A program made the position numbers and the translations under genes. Below, one piece after another: positions 36,392 to 45,524 of a DNA stretch of 64,000 bases; the stretch's first letter is position 1; each line of letters begins with the position of its first letter. This stretch comes from Firmicutes bacterium AM55-24TS (GTDB lineage Bacteria > Bacillota > Clostridia > UBA1381), in contig QTVU01000002.1 of assembly GCA_003460745.1 (NCBI GenBank), positions 85,286 to 149,285 of the forward strand. The letters run 5' to 3'. The notes under the pieces were generated by a model that worked only from the letters and a program-made list of their open reading frames with translations, had not been told where the DNA came from and did not search any database.

Positions 36392-36420
36392 ATTATACCA
36401 TAAACCGAAAAAATAATAAA
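36392..36420 (-). promoter_or_regulatory. Possible promoter of the two-component operon
   Basis: TTTATT, 17-nt spacer, TATAAT on the minus strand; the -35 is weak, which would suit a regulated promoter. It is back-to-back with the ychF promoter. Confidence 0.5.
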
Positions 36421-36425
36421 GAGTA

Positions 36426-36454
36426 TTGCGAAAATGTTTTAAATGTTATATAAT
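36426..36454 (+). promoter_or_regulatory. Promoter of ychF and downstream glycosyltransferase genes
   Basis: TTGCGA, 17-nt spacer, TATAAT. It overlaps the longest possible ychF reading frame (from 36443), supporting the downstream ATG at 36524. Confidence 0.75.
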
Positions 36455-36523
36455 AAATTCATAAAATTTTCACAAATTGGTGTCGAATATATTTTCAGGC
36501 ACTACGAAAGGACGAAAAACATA

Positions 36524-37618
36524 ATGAAACTTGGAATCGTAGGCTTACCTAACGTAGGTAAATCAACATTATTTAATGCAATAACTCAGGCAGGTGCAGA
36601 ATCGGCAAACTATCCGTTCTGTACGATTGAGCCGAATGTCGGTATAGTTGACGTTCCTGACGAACGTCTTGACAAACTTGCAGAAATGTATCACCCTAAG
36701 AAAGTTACTCACGCCTATATCGAATTTGTTGACATAGCAGGTCTTGTAAAAGGTGCTTCAAAGGGTGAGGGTCTTGGAAACAAGTTCTTATCTCACATTC
36801 GTGAGGTTGACGCTATTGTTCACGTTGTACGTTGTTTTGAGGATGCAAACATCACTCACGTTGACGGTTCAATCGACCCTATCCGCGATATTGAAACTAT
36901 CAGTCTTGAACTTATTTTCTCTGATATTGAAATGATTGAGAGAAGAATTGACCGTACAAAGAAAGCTATGAAGGGCGACAAGTCACTTGCAACAGAGCTT
37001 GCACTTTTGGAAAGAGTTAAAGCGACTTTGGAAGAAGGACTTCCTGCAAGAAGTATTGAATACACAGACGACGAAATGACTATAATGAAAGAAATTTCTC
37101 TTATTTCAATGAAGCCTGTTATCTATGCCGCAAACGTTGCGGAGGACGATTTCTCAAAAGGTATCGAAAACAACGAATTTGTAAACAGAGTTAAAGAACT
37201 TGCCGCAAAAGAAGGCTCACAGGTTATGCCTGTAAGTGCAAGAATAGAAGAAGAAATTTCTCAGCTTGACGGCGATGAAAAGGCAATGTTCCTTGAAGAA
37301 CTTAATATGAGCGAATCGGGTCTTGACAGACTTATCAAAGCAAGCTATACATTGCTTGGTCTTATCAGTTACCTTACAGCCGGTGAACCTGAAGTTCGTG
37401 CATGGACTATCACAAAAGGTACAAAAGCACCTCAGGCGGCAGGTAAAATTCATACAGACTTTGAACGTGGCTTTATTCGTGCGGAAGTCGTTCACTATGA
37501 TGACCTTATGGAATGCGGAAGTATGACAGCCGCTAAGGAAAAAGGTCTTGTAAGAAGTGAGGGTAAAGACTACGTTATGAAAGACGGAGATATTGTTTTG
37601 TTTAGGTTTAATGTATGA
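36524..37618 (+). CDS. ychF: Ribosome-associated GTPase-like ATPase YchF
   Basis: About 364 residues, the usual size. P-loop GLPNVGKSTLFNAIT, switch region NYPFCTIEPNVG, DIAGLVKGASKGEGLGNKFL, and NVAEDD in place of NKxD, the change associated with ATP preference. The C-terminal TGS-like domain shows GLISYLTAGEPEVRAWTI and ERGFIRAEVVHYDDL. It acts in stress and ribosome biology. The AAAGGA SD lies ~11 nt before the ATG. The stop overlaps the GT2 start by 4 bp, so the following cassette may be co-expressed with it. Confidence 0.95.
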   Translation: MKLGIVGLPNVGKSTLFNAITQAGAESANYPFCTIEPNVGIVDVPDERLDKLAEMYHPKKVTHAYIEFVDIAGLVKGASKGEGLGNKFLSHIREVDAIVHVVRCFEDANITHVDGSIDPIRDIETISLELIFSDIEMIERRIDRTKKAMKGDKSLATELALLERVKATLEEGLPARSIEYTDDEMTIMKEISLISMKPVIYAANVAEDDFSKGIENNEFVNRVKELAAKEGSQVMPVSARIEEEISQLDGDEKAMFLEELNMSESGLDRLIKASYTLLGLISYLTAGEPEVRAWTITKGTKAPQAAGKIHTDFERGFIRAEVVHYDDLMECGSMTAAKEKGLVRSEGKDYVMKDGDIVLFRFNV

Positions 37619-38580
37619 TGAATAACAGAGATAATTTAATCAGCATAATTGTTCCCTGCTATAATGAAGAACACGCCATACCTTATTTTTATAAAGCAAT
37701 AACGGAACATTCTACGCTGATGAAAAATGAATTTGGCGTTGATTTTGAATATTTATTTATAAATGACGGTTCGGTTGATAATACCTTAACTGTCTTAAAA
37801 GAATATGCAAATAAAGATAATCGCGTAAAATATATTTCTTTTTCACGAAACTTCGGTAAAGAATCAGCAATGTATGCCGGGCTCAAAAATGCGTCCGGCA
37901 ATTATATTGCAATTATGGACGCGGACTTACAGGATCCTCCGTATTTGCTTACGGAGATGTACAAAACCATAATCGAAAGCGATTATGACTGTGTTGCAAC
38001 CCGCCGTACCACCCGTATCGGTGAACCTCCTATACGTTCTTTCTTTGCACGCTGTTTCTATAAATTAATAAACAGAATATCTAAAACCGATATTGTAGAC
38101 GGTGCAAGAGATTACAGACTGATGACCCGTCAAATGGTTAATGCCATTATTGATATGGGAGAATATAATCGATTTTCAAAAGGGATTTTCGGTTGGGTCG
38201 GATTTAATACCAAATGGATTGAATACGAAAATGTCGAAAGAGTTGCCGGTGAAACAAAATGGTCTTTTTGGAAATTATTCTTATATTCCCTTGACGGTAT
38301 AACGGCATTTTCCACAATACCGCTTGCCCTTTCATCAATACTTGGTTTTTTACTGTTTATCATTGCTTTTATACTTGTATTTGTAATAATTATCAAAACG
38401 CTTATATGGGGCGATCCGGTTGCCGGTTATCCGTCTTTGGTGTGTATTATATGCTTTCTTTCGGGCGCGCAAATGTTCTGTCTGGGTATTTTAGGACAAT
38501 ATCTGTCCAAAACATACCTCGAAACAAAAAAGCGACCGATTTATATAGTAAAAGAAAGTAATAAGGAGAATTATCAATGA
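37615..38580 (+). CDS. Membrane-anchored family 2 glycosyltransferase (DPM/GtrB-like)
   Basis: 321 residues. GT-A domain: IIVPCYNEEHAIPYFYKAI, IAIMDADLQDPP (DxD-type) and GARDYRLMTRQMV; two C-terminal membrane helices (about 230-300). Such enzymes move a sugar from a nucleotide sugar to polyprenyl phosphate, giving the lipid-linked donor used by GT-C enzymes on the outer face. The next three genes encode GT-C-like proteins, so a lipid-linked sugar pathway is inferred. It overlaps ychF and the next gene by ATGA 4-bp junctions. Confidence 0.92.
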   Translation: MMNNRDNLISIIVPCYNEEHAIPYFYKAITEHSTLMKNEFGVDFEYLFINDGSVDNTLTVLKEYANKDNRVKYISFSRNFGKESAMYAGLKNASGNYIAIMDADLQDPPYLLTEMYKTIIESDYDCVATRRTTRIGEPPIRSFFARCFYKLINRISKTDIVDGARDYRLMTRQMVNAIIDMGEYNRFSKGIFGWVGFNTKWIEYENVERVAGETKWSFWKLFLYSLDGITAFSTIPLALSSILGFLLFIIAFILVFVIIIKTLIWGDPVAGYPSLVCIICFLSGAQMFCLGILGQYLSKTYLETKKRPIYIVKESNKENYQ

Positions 38581-39866
38581 TTATTTCTGTTTTATCAAGT
38601 ATCGCTATATGGAGTGCCGTTTTTGTAATTGCACTCAGAATTATAACAAATTCGGGGATTGCACTGCCGAACAATAAAGTTATTTCTGCTTTAACTTGCA
38701 ATAAAAGTCTTGGCTCCGCTCACCAAACAACGCACAAAGAAATTATATCTGTATTTTTATTGGCTTTTGCTTTCAGAATTGCAGTATTTTTGTTTTCGAT
38801 ATGTGCGATGTATATGTTCAATGACAATATCAACGGTTTTGGGGACATACTTGAACAGTATATGAAGTGGGACGCAAACAACTATTTCAGAATCGCAAAT
38901 GTCGGATATTCCGGTTTTGACATAGACGGTGACTTTACAACTATTGTATTCTTCCCGCTATACCCTTGGATTATGAAAATTGTTAATTTGATTTTCAGAG
39001 ATTTAAGAGTAAGCGGACTTTTAACATCATTTGCATTATATTCGGGTGCGTGCTGCTTCCTATATAAATTGTTTTCAATCGATTACAGCAAGTCGGTTGC
39101 CGTTCGTGCAATAGTGTATCTGTCGGTATTCCCACACGCACTGTTTTTCGGAACACTTATGAATGAAAGTATGCTGCTTTTCACATCTGCGGCAACTTTA
39201 TATTATATAAGAAAACATAAGTGGTATCTTGTCGGTATTTTGGGAGCAGCGGCAGCTCTTTCAAGAATGGTCGGAATATTGCTTGCAATACCTGCGGCGG
39301 TTGAATGGCTCGAACATTATAAAATATTTGAAAAATTAAAAAACAAAGATATAAAGTCGGTTTGGAAACTGTTTTACAGCAAAGGTCTTTGGATATTTCT
39401 AATGTTGCTCGGAACGGGAATTTATCTTCTATGCAATTATAAAGTTACAGGCAACTGCTTTAAATTCCTCGAATATCAAGCAAAATACTGGAACAACGGT
39501 TCTTGCTACTTCGGCAGCGGAATTGCAAAAATGTTTACAAACGCTTTCACTTCCGACCAATCACGATTTGACATTTGGATTCCGGAAACTTTATCAATAA
39601 TTTTTGTTATTTCCACACTTTTGTATGGTATAAGACGAAACAGAAGTATGTACAGTGCATTTTTGGCTGTATACATTATAATAAACACAGGATTTGACTG
39701 GCCGATAAGCGTTGCAAGATATATGACTTGTGCAATTCCGGCATTTCTTTTCCTTTCCGATTTTTCGGAACGACACAAATGGACAGAACCTATTATCACA
39801 GCCTCAATGGCAATAGGTTTAGGCATTTATTTGACAGGATACTTGTGTTGGAAACAAATTTTATAA
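38577..39866 (+). CDS. Polytopic mannosyltransferase-like protein (PIG-V/GPI mannosyltransferase-II family)
   Basis: 429 residues with about ten membrane helices. MKWDANNYFRIANVGYSG matches the WDxxxYxxIAxxGY first-loop motif of the PIG-V-related family, and FFPLYPWIMKIV and FFGTLMNESMLLFTSAA follow the same family. It is a GT-C fold transferase that uses a polyprenyl-phosphate sugar. The sugar and acceptor are not known. Its start overlaps the upstream GT2 stop by 4 bp; the next gene is 12 bp away. Confidence 0.85.
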   Translation: MIISVLSSIAIWSAVFVIALRIITNSGIALPNNKVISALTCNKSLGSAHQTTHKEIISVFLLAFAFRIAVFLFSICAMYMFNDNINGFGDILEQYMKWDANNYFRIANVGYSGFDIDGDFTTIVFFPLYPWIMKIVNLIFRDLRVSGLLTSFALYSGACCFLYKLFSIDYSKSVAVRAIVYLSVFPHALFFGTLMNESMLLFTSAATLYYIRKHKWYLVGILGAAAALSRMVGILLAIPAAVEWLEHYKIFEKLKNKDIKSVWKLFYSKGLWIFLMLLGTGIYLLCNYKVTGNCFKFLEYQAKYWNNGSCYFGSGIAKMFTNAFTSDQSRFDIWIPETLSIIFVISTLLYGIRRNRSMYSAFLAVYIIINTGFDWPISVARYMTCAIPAFLFLSDFSERHKWTEPIITASMAIGLGIYLTGYLCWKQIL

Positions 39867-39878
39867 CGGAGGATTAAT

Positions 39879-41102
39879 ATGAACACAAAAAGAATATTAA
39901 AAAATACCGATACCGATTATATCAGTATTCTTTTGCTTTGTCTATGCGTTACAGCCGTTTTCTTCGTTATTTGGACATTTACGGGACAATGGCCTTGGAA
40001 ATCTCAGGCATATAATTCATATATACTTCAAGCACAATCTTGGCTTGAGGGCAGACTTGATTTAGGGCGTGACTATCCGTATCTTGAGCTTGCGATTTTC
40101 AATAATAAATATTATGTAAGCTTTCCGCCGTTTCCGTCTTATGTTATGCTGCCGTTTTTGCTTATCGGCTGGAACAGTTGTGACAGTATGATTGCATTTG
40201 CGGTATCACTTTTGGGAGCGGTATACGCATTTAAGATATTAAAGCATTTTGATATTGAAAGTAAAACCGCAATATTTTTCACATTACTTCTTACAGTCGG
40301 TTCAAACTGGCTTATGACTGCACAAAATGCTTGGGTTTGGTTTATCGCTCAAAATATGGCTTTTACATTAAGTCTTATGGCAATATACTATGCTTTGAAA
40401 AACAAAATAGGTCTTTCACTTGCATTTTGGGCATGTGCGGTAGGTTGCAGACCGTTCCAAATATTATATCTGCCTGCACTTCTATATCTGATATACAACG
40501 CACACAAAGCAGTCAATCCCGAAGATAAAATCATCGATATTATAAAAAAGCGTTATCTCGCCCTTGTTCCTATGGCGGTCATTGCATTATCGTATATGAT
40601 TTTAAACTTCGCTCGTTTCGGCAATATCACGGAATTCGGTCACAACTATCTGCCGGAATTTACACGTTCGGAACTCGGTCAATTCAATATCGGATATATG
40701 GCTGAAAATCTGAAAAATATGTTTTCTGTTCCCCAAACGCAGGGCGGAATTTGGCAATACACTTACGCCAACGGAATGTGCATATTCTTGGTGAGTCCGA
40801 TATTTATATCTTACTTGATATATATTGCACGTTCAATTATAAAGCACGAAAAATTTGATATGAAATTTACGCTTCTTGTTTTGGCAATCGCAATAATCGA
40901 ACTTCTTTCAATAACTGCACACAAAACAATGGGCGGTGCGCATTTCGGTAACAGATACACAAATGACGTTCTTCCTATTATATTTACAGGAACGGTTATG
41001 TTACTGCCGAAGGATAATGATTGGGAAAGTTTCAATTATCCCCTATTCTTTATCGGTCTTGCGATTAATTTAGTCGGCTCAATTATGTTTTTTGTACAAT
41101 AA
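39879..41102 (+). CDS. Polytopic GT-C-like glycosyltransferase
   Basis: 407 residues, ~10 predicted helices. After the first helix an extracytoplasmic loop carries WLEGRLDLGRDYPYLELAIF and YYVSFPPFPSYVMLPF, features of GT39/ArnT-like proteins where acidic residues in loop 1 act in catalysis. A late loop (KTMGGAHFGNRYTNDVLP) is typical of the same class. The substrate cannot be named. A GGAGG SD precedes the ATG. It lies in the same operon as the PIG-V-like gene. Confidence 0.78.
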   Translation: MNTKRILKNTDTDYISILLLCLCVTAVFFVIWTFTGQWPWKSQAYNSYILQAQSWLEGRLDLGRDYPYLELAIFNNKYYVSFPPFPSYVMLPFLLIGWNSCDSMIAFAVSLLGAVYAFKILKHFDIESKTAIFFTLLLTVGSNWLMTAQNAWVWFIAQNMAFTLSLMAIYYALKNKIGLSLAFWACAVGCRPFQILYLPALLYLIYNAHKAVNPEDKIIDIIKKRYLALVPMAVIALSYMILNFARFGNITEFGHNYLPEFTRSELGQFNIGYMAENLKNMFSVPQTQGGIWQYTYANGMCIFLVSPIFISYLIYIARSIIKHEKFDMKFTLLVLAIAIIELLSITAHKTMGGAHFGNRYTNDVLPIIFTGTVMLLPKDNDWESFNYPLFFIGLAINLVGSIMFFVQ

Positions 41103-41124
41103 TTATTAAACAGAGGTGATTTAA

Positions 41125-43062
41125 TTGTTAGGAGTTATTTATTATTTGCTTTTTCTTATCATCGGATTTATTTACAGTTCGATGTTCTTCAAAGAAAAAG
41201 ATATTTATTACAAACTATGGTCCGGACTTGTTTTCGGAAATATAATACTTATGGCAGGAATTATTCCGTTTGCCTTGATTTTTAAATTCACATACATAAG
41301 CCACATACTTTTAATTATTGCGGCGATTATACCGATAGTTGTATTGGGAATTAAGCACAAAGACGTTGTGCAAAGTATTTTTTCTGAGAAAACAGTATAT
41401 TTAAAAAAACATCTTTTATGCAAAGAAAACGTGGTTATATCAAATAAGATTTTTCTGTTTTTGATTATACCTGTCTCACTGTTAATATGCTTGCTTATGG
41501 TAAACCATATCCTTGCACCTTATGCCAACGGTGCTGTAAGCTCGGGACAGTCTACATACGGTGACTTACAAATGCACCTTGGATTTGTTACATCAATAGC
41601 CGAACAAAAATCATTTCCGCCGGAATACTGTTTCCTTTCGGGAACAAGATTAAACTATCCGTTCCTTATTGATTCGCTTTCTTCAAGCCTGTATATGTTC
41701 GGTTGTCCGCTTAGAATTGCCGTACTTATTCCAAGCTTTATATTTGCACTTTGTATAGTAATGGGATTTTACATTCTTTCATTCTCCCTTACCCAGAGTA
41801 CAACCGTATCTGTCATTGCAACATTGTTCTTCTTCTTAAACGGCGGATTTGGTTTTGCGTATTTCTTTGAGAGTGCAAAAGAAGACCCGTCAAACTTTAC
41901 AAAGTTCTTTACGGAATACTACCAGACACCGACAAACTATAATGAACACAATATACGTTGGTCAAATGTCATTTGCGATATGATTATACCACAAAGAACA
42001 ACAATGGCTGGTTGGTGCGTAATCCTGTTTGAACTTGAAATGCTTGTAAATGCGGTAAAGAATAAAAAGACATCTTATTTCATTATTCTCGGAGTTGTCG
42101 CCGGCTGTATGCCGATGATACACACACATTCATTGCTTGCACTCGGAATTATAAGTGCCGGAATGTTCTTCCTTTATCTTTACGATGAAAAAGACAAGAA
42201 AAGCTATATTATGCGTTGGATATACTTCGGAGGCATCACTCTTGTACTTGCTATGCCACAGCTTTTCTTCTGGACATTCTCACAAACTTCGGGAAACAGT
42301 TCATTCCTAAGATATTCATTTAACTGGGTAAATGAGGCTGATCCGTATTTATGGTTCTATATCAAGAATTGGGGAATTCCTTTCTTGTTCATTATCCCTG
42401 CGTTTTTCAATACATCAAAGGATAATAAAAAATTAGTGCTTAGCTGCGGATTGTTGTTCTTAATCGCCGAACTTATATTGTTCCAGCCTAACGATTATGA
42501 TAACAACAAACTGTTCTACATAGCATATATGATTGCGGTAATCATTGTTTCGGAATATCTTGTACTTATTTATAATAAACTTAAAGGTATCAATTTACGA
42601 GGTTTCCTTGCGGCATTGGTTATTATTTCCGCTACTCTGTCAGGAGTTATGACAATCATCCGCGAATATCACTCAGGTGCAATGTATCAGACATATAGTG
42701 CCGCTGATATTGAAGTTTCTGAATATATTAAAGACAACACCGACGCAAACGGTGTGTTTATGACAAGTACAAATCACATTAACCCTGTAGTTTCACTTGC
42801 CGGAAGAACAATATATGTAGGTTCTTCGTTGTATGTGCATTTCCACGGGTTCGGAGAAGAATATACTAAGAGAAGTGAAGAATTAAAAACGGCATATGAG
42901 GGTTCTTCTCAACAGTTAAAGTCATTTGCAGATGAAAACAACATTTCATATATTTATGTAGGAAACAACGAAAAACAAGATTTCAATATAAATTACAATT
43001 CACTTTCACAGTTTGAAAAAATATATGATGAAAATTCAATACAGATATATAAAGTAAAATAA
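41125..43062 (+). CDS. Large polytopic GT-C-like membrane protein
   Basis: 645 residues, about 12-13 membrane helices and a C-terminal soluble domain of ~110 residues (from about 530). The first periplasmic loop YGDLQMHLGFVTSIAEQKSF contains a GD-x-x-x-H pattern like the acidic loop-1 motif of GT-C enzymes. SGTRLNYPFLIDSLSSSLY and NNGGF-like turns follow. The C-terminal EVSEYIKDNTDANGVFMTS ... ISYIYVGNNEKQDF resembles the soluble tail of DUF2298/PMT-like proteins. Function is inferred. TTG start with GAGGTG SD at 7 nt. It is last in the cassette, followed by a strong terminator. Confidence 0.78.
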   Translation: MLGVIYYLLFLIIGFIYSSMFFKEKDIYYKLWSGLVFGNIILMAGIIPFALIFKFTYISHILLIIAAIIPIVVLGIKHKDVVQSIFSEKTVYLKKHLLCKENVVISNKIFLFLIIPVSLLICLLMVNHILAPYANGAVSSGQSTYGDLQMHLGFVTSIAEQKSFPPEYCFLSGTRLNYPFLIDSLSSSLYMFGCPLRIAVLIPSFIFALCIVMGFYILSFSLTQSTTVSVIATLFFFLNGGFGFAYFFESAKEDPSNFTKFFTEYYQTPTNYNEHNIRWSNVICDMIIPQRTTMAGWCVILFELEMLVNAVKNKKTSYFIILGVVAGCMPMIHTHSLLALGIISAGMFFLYLYDEKDKKSYIMRWIYFGGITLVLAMPQLFFWTFSQTSGNSSFLRYSFNWVNEADPYLWFYIKNWGIPFLFIIPAFFNTSKDNKKLVLSCGLLFLIAELILFQPNDYDNNKLFYIAYMIAVIIVSEYLVLIYNKLKGINLRGFLAALVIISATLSGVMTIIREYHSGAMYQTYSAADIEVSEYIKDNTDANGVFMTSTNHINPVVSLAGRTIYVGSSLYVHFHGFGEEYTKRSEELKTAYEGSSQQLKSFADENNISYIYVGNNEKQDFNINYNSLSQFEKIYDENSIQIYKVK

Positions 43063-43067
43063 ATGCA

Positions 43068-43103
43068 AAAGCAGACAAAATCATTTATGATTTTGTCTGC
43101 TTT
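43068..43103 (+). terminator. Bidirectional terminator between the GT cassette and nth
   Basis: A 16-bp stem (aaagcagacaaaatca half) with a 4-nt loop and U-rich flank on the plus strand; the A-rich left flank can also serve nth on the minus strand. The gcagacaaaa core recurs in the pckG terminator. Confidence 0.9.
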
Positions 43104-43115
43104 ATTTTTAACAAT

Positions 43116-43748
43116 TCAGCATTTTCCCGCACTTTTGCAAACTTCCTTAATAGGACATACCGCACATTTAGGGTTTCTTGCCGTACATACCGCACGACCG
43201 TGTGCCACAAACTGATGGCACATTCTAAGCTGATAATCGGACGGTACAATCTTTTTCAAGTCCATTTCGACTTTTGTAGGATCGTCGTTCGTTGTAAGAC
43301 CTATACGCTTTGCAATCCGCTTACAGTGTGTATCAACCACAACAGCAGGCTTACCGAATATATCGCCAAGTACAAGGTTTGCTGTTTTTCTGCCCGTTCC
43401 GGCAAGACTTGTCAAGTCCTCCATTGTATCGGGTACTTCCCCACCGTAAACGTCAATAAGCCTTTGACAGCACAAGATTATATTTTTCGCCTTGTTGCGG
43501 TAAAATCCCGCCGATTTTATATCTTCACAAAGCTCGTCATAATCCGCATTTGCAAAATCTTCTGCATTCCTATACTTTTTAAAAAGTGTTTCGGTAATTA
43601 TATTAACTCTTGCATCGGTACATTGTGCCGACATTTGAGTGGCAATAAGCATTTCAAGCGGTGTTGTGTAATTAAGCGAACATTTGACATCGGGATATGC
43701 CTTGTCCAAAAGTTCTCGCAATTTCAAAACACGTTCTTTCTTCGTCAA
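43116..43748 (-). CDS. nth: Endonuclease III
   Basis: About 210 residues. A DNA glycosylase/AP lyase removing oxidised pyrimidines. The helix-hairpin-helix TSLAGTGRKTANLVLGD has the catalytic Lys, and VVDTHCKRIAKRIGL the catalytic Asp. The C-terminal C-x6-C-x2-C-x5-C [4Fe-4S] site is seen in CTARNPKCAVCPIKEVC. A GTG at 43757 is possible, but GAGG lies 7 nt before the TTG at 43748, which is preferred. Divergent from glyA with paired promoters. Confidence 0.95.
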   Translation of the reverse strand: MTKKERVLKLRELLDKAYPDVKCSLNYTTPLEMLIATQMSAQCTDARVNIITETLFKKYRNAEDFANADYDELCEDIKSAGFYRNKAKNIILCCQRLIDVYGGEVPDTMEDLTSLAGTGRKTANLVLGDIFGKPAVVVDTHCKRIAKRIGLTTNDDPTKVEMDLKKIVPSDYQLRMCHQFVAHGRAVCTARNPKCAVCPIKEVCKSAGKC

Positions 43749-43783
43749 AGAAATCACCTCAATTCAATTTTTCTGATAAGTAC

Positions 43784-43812
43784 ATTATATAATTTTTCGT
43801 AAAAAATTGCAA
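43784..43812 (-). promoter_or_regulatory. Promoter of nth
   Basis: TTGCAA, 17-nt spacer, TATAAT on the minus strand. Confidence 0.78.
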
Positions 43813-43819
43813 CAAAGAC

Positions 43820-43848
43820 TTGCACTTTTATTAAATAACATATATAAT
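43820..43848 (+). promoter_or_regulatory. Promoter of glyA
   Basis: TTGCAC, 17-nt spacer, TATAAT; ~55 bp upstream of the glyA start. The two divergent -35 boxes (nth and glyA) are only 7 bp apart, so the genes could be co-regulated. Confidence 0.78.
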
Positions 43849-43902
43849 ATTACATAAAGTTGTTTTCAACTCAACACTTTTTATAAGAAAGGAAATGGGA
43901 AA

Positions 43903-45144
43903 ATGGAAAAATACGAAAAGATGAAATCTTTTGATCCGGAAATTTATGCGGCAATTCAAGATGAAACAAATCGTCAGAACAATAAAATTGAACTTATTGC
44001 GTCTGAAAACTTTGTATCGGAAAGAATTATGGAGGCTAACGGCTCACCGCTTACAAACAAATATGCAGAGGGTTATCCGGGAAAACGTTACTACGGCGGT
44101 TGCGAACACGTTGACGTTGTAGAAACACTTGCTATCGAAAGAGCAAAAGAATTATTCGGTGCAGACTTTGCAAATGTTCAGGCACACTCAGGTGCACAGG
44201 CAAATATGGCTGTATTCTTTGCACTTCTTACACCGGGCGACACAGTTCTTTCAATGAGCCTTGATCACGGCGGTCACCTTAGTCACGGAAGTCCTGTTAA
44301 TATGTCCGGTAAGTATTTTAACATTGTACCTTACGGTGTTACAGAAGATACTAACACAATAGATTATGACGAAGTAAGACGTATAGCACTTGAATGTAAG
44401 CCAAAACTTATCCTTGCAGGTGCGTCAGCTTACCCAAGAATTATTGATTTTAAGAAATTTGCTGATATTGCAAGCGAAGTCGGTGCATACTTTATGGTTG
44501 ATATGGCACATATCGCAGGTCTTGTTGCAGCAGGTTGCCATCCGTCACCAATGCCGTATGCAGACGTTGTTACTACAACAACTCACAAGACTCTAAGAGG
44601 TCCTCGTGGCGGTCTTATTCTTACAAATAACGAAGAAATCGCTGTTAAGATTAATAAGGCTATCTTCCCGGGTATTCAAGGCGGTCCTCTAATGCACACA
44701 ATCGCAGCTAAGGCAGTATGCTTTAAAGAGGCACTTGACCCAAGCTTTAAGACATACGCAGAACAGGTTGTTAAAAATGCGTCAGTTCTTGCAGATACAC
44801 TTATGGCAGAAGGCTTTAAACTTGTAAGTGGCGGTACTGATAACCACCTTATGCTTGTAAACCTTACAGATACAGGCGTTACAGGTAAAGAAGCTGAAAA
44901 AATGCTTGACGAAGTCGGTATTACAGTAAATAAAAACGCAATTCCGTTTGATACAAAGAGTCCGTTCGTTACAAGCGGTATCAGAATCGGTACTCCTGCC
45001 TCAACTTCAAGAGGTTTTAAAGAAGAAGATATGGTCGAAGTCGGTAAACTTATCGCTATGACAATCAAAGACTTTGAAAATAATAAAGAAGAAGTTAAGA
45101 CAAGAGTTAAGGCTCTTTGCGATAAATACCCACTTTACAGATAA
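43903..45144 (+). CDS. glyA: Serine hydroxymethyltransferase
   Basis: 413 residues. PLP enzyme converting serine and tetrahydrofolate to glycine and methylene-[32 protein letters not shown] and [15 protein letters not shown] (PLP Lys in THK) are intact, and [10 protein letters not shown] near the C-terminus carries the substrate Arg. AAAGGAAA SD. It is monocistronic, ending in a strong terminator. Confidence 0.98.
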   Translation: MEKYEKMKSFDPEIYAAIQDETNRQNNKIELIASENFVSERIMEANGSPLTNKYAEGYPGKRYYGGCEHVDVVETLAIERAKELFGADFANVQAHSGAQANMAVFFALLTPGDTVLSMSLDHGGHLSHGSPVNMSGKYFNIVPYGVTEDTNTIDYDEVRRIALECKPKLILAGASAYPRIIDFKKFADIASEVGAYFMVDMAHIAGLVAAGCHPSPMPYADVVTTTTHKTLRGPRGGLILTNNEEIAVKINKAIFPGIQGGPLMHTIAAKAVCFKEALDPSFKTYAEQVVKNASVLADTLMAEGFKLVSGGTDNHLMLVNLTDTGVTGKEAEKMLDEVGITVNKNAIPFDTKSPFVTSGIRIGTPASTSRGFKEEDMVEVGKLIAMTIKDFENNKEEVKTRVKALCDKYPLYR

Positions 45145-45193
45145 ACCTATCGAGCCTGTCACAAAAATATCGACAGCTCCAAAAGATTATTAT

Positions 45194-45222
45194 GCGGATT
45201 TTGATATTTTTTCAAAATCCGC
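45194..45222 (+). terminator. Terminator after glyA
   Basis: An 11-bp stem gcggattttga / tcaaaatccgc with a 7-nt loop and following tattttt. A partial GTCGACAG-type repeat remnant (45150-45178) lies between it and the glyA stop. Confidence 0.85.
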
Positions 45223-45232
45223 TATTTTTCTA

Positions 45233-45261
45233 TTGACAAATATAAATTAATGTGGTATTAT
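45233..45261 (+). promoter_or_regulatory. Promoter of tRNA-Glu
   Basis: TTGACA, 17-nt spacer, TATTAT, ending 13 bp before the tRNA. Confidence 0.85.
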
Positions 45262-45274
45262 AGTATCTGTTAAT

Positions 45275-45349
45275 GGCTCGTTGGTCAAGCGGTTAAGACT
45301 CCGGCCTCTCACGCCGGCAACGAGGGTTCGATTCCCTCACGAGTCACCA
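45275..45349 (+). tRNA. tRNA-Glu (CTC)
   Basis: 75 nt including CCA. Acceptor ggctcgt / acgagtc (one G-U pair), anticodon CTC in loop CTCTCAC, T-loop GTTCGATT. It reads GAG and is a possible integration site, since element-derived genes lie immediately after it. Confidence 0.96.
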
Positions 45350-45364
45350 AATTTTACAATCACA

Positions 45365-45408
45365 AAAAACCGTATAAATGCTTGAATATCAAGTGTTTAT
45401 GCGGTTTT
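45365..45408 (+). terminator. Terminator after tRNA-Glu
   Basis: A long interrupted stem (accgtataaa ... tttatgcggt) with following tttttt. Confidence 0.8.
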
Positions 45409-45432
45409 TTAGTATTTTTATAAATAAAATCA

Positions 45433-45462
45433 ATGTGATAAAAAGTGATAAATGTGATAAAA
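45433..45462. repeat. Three short direct repeats GTGATAAA
   Basis: GTGATAAA at 45435, 45445 and 45454, spaced about 10 nt, in an AT-rich interval between tRNA-Glu and the polyvalent-protein gene. No function can be assigned. Confidence 0.4.
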
Positions 45463-45524
45463 TGTTATACTTTTTTGTTAGTCAGTCAAAAGTGTTGTGG
45501 TATAACATCACGACCTATATTGAC

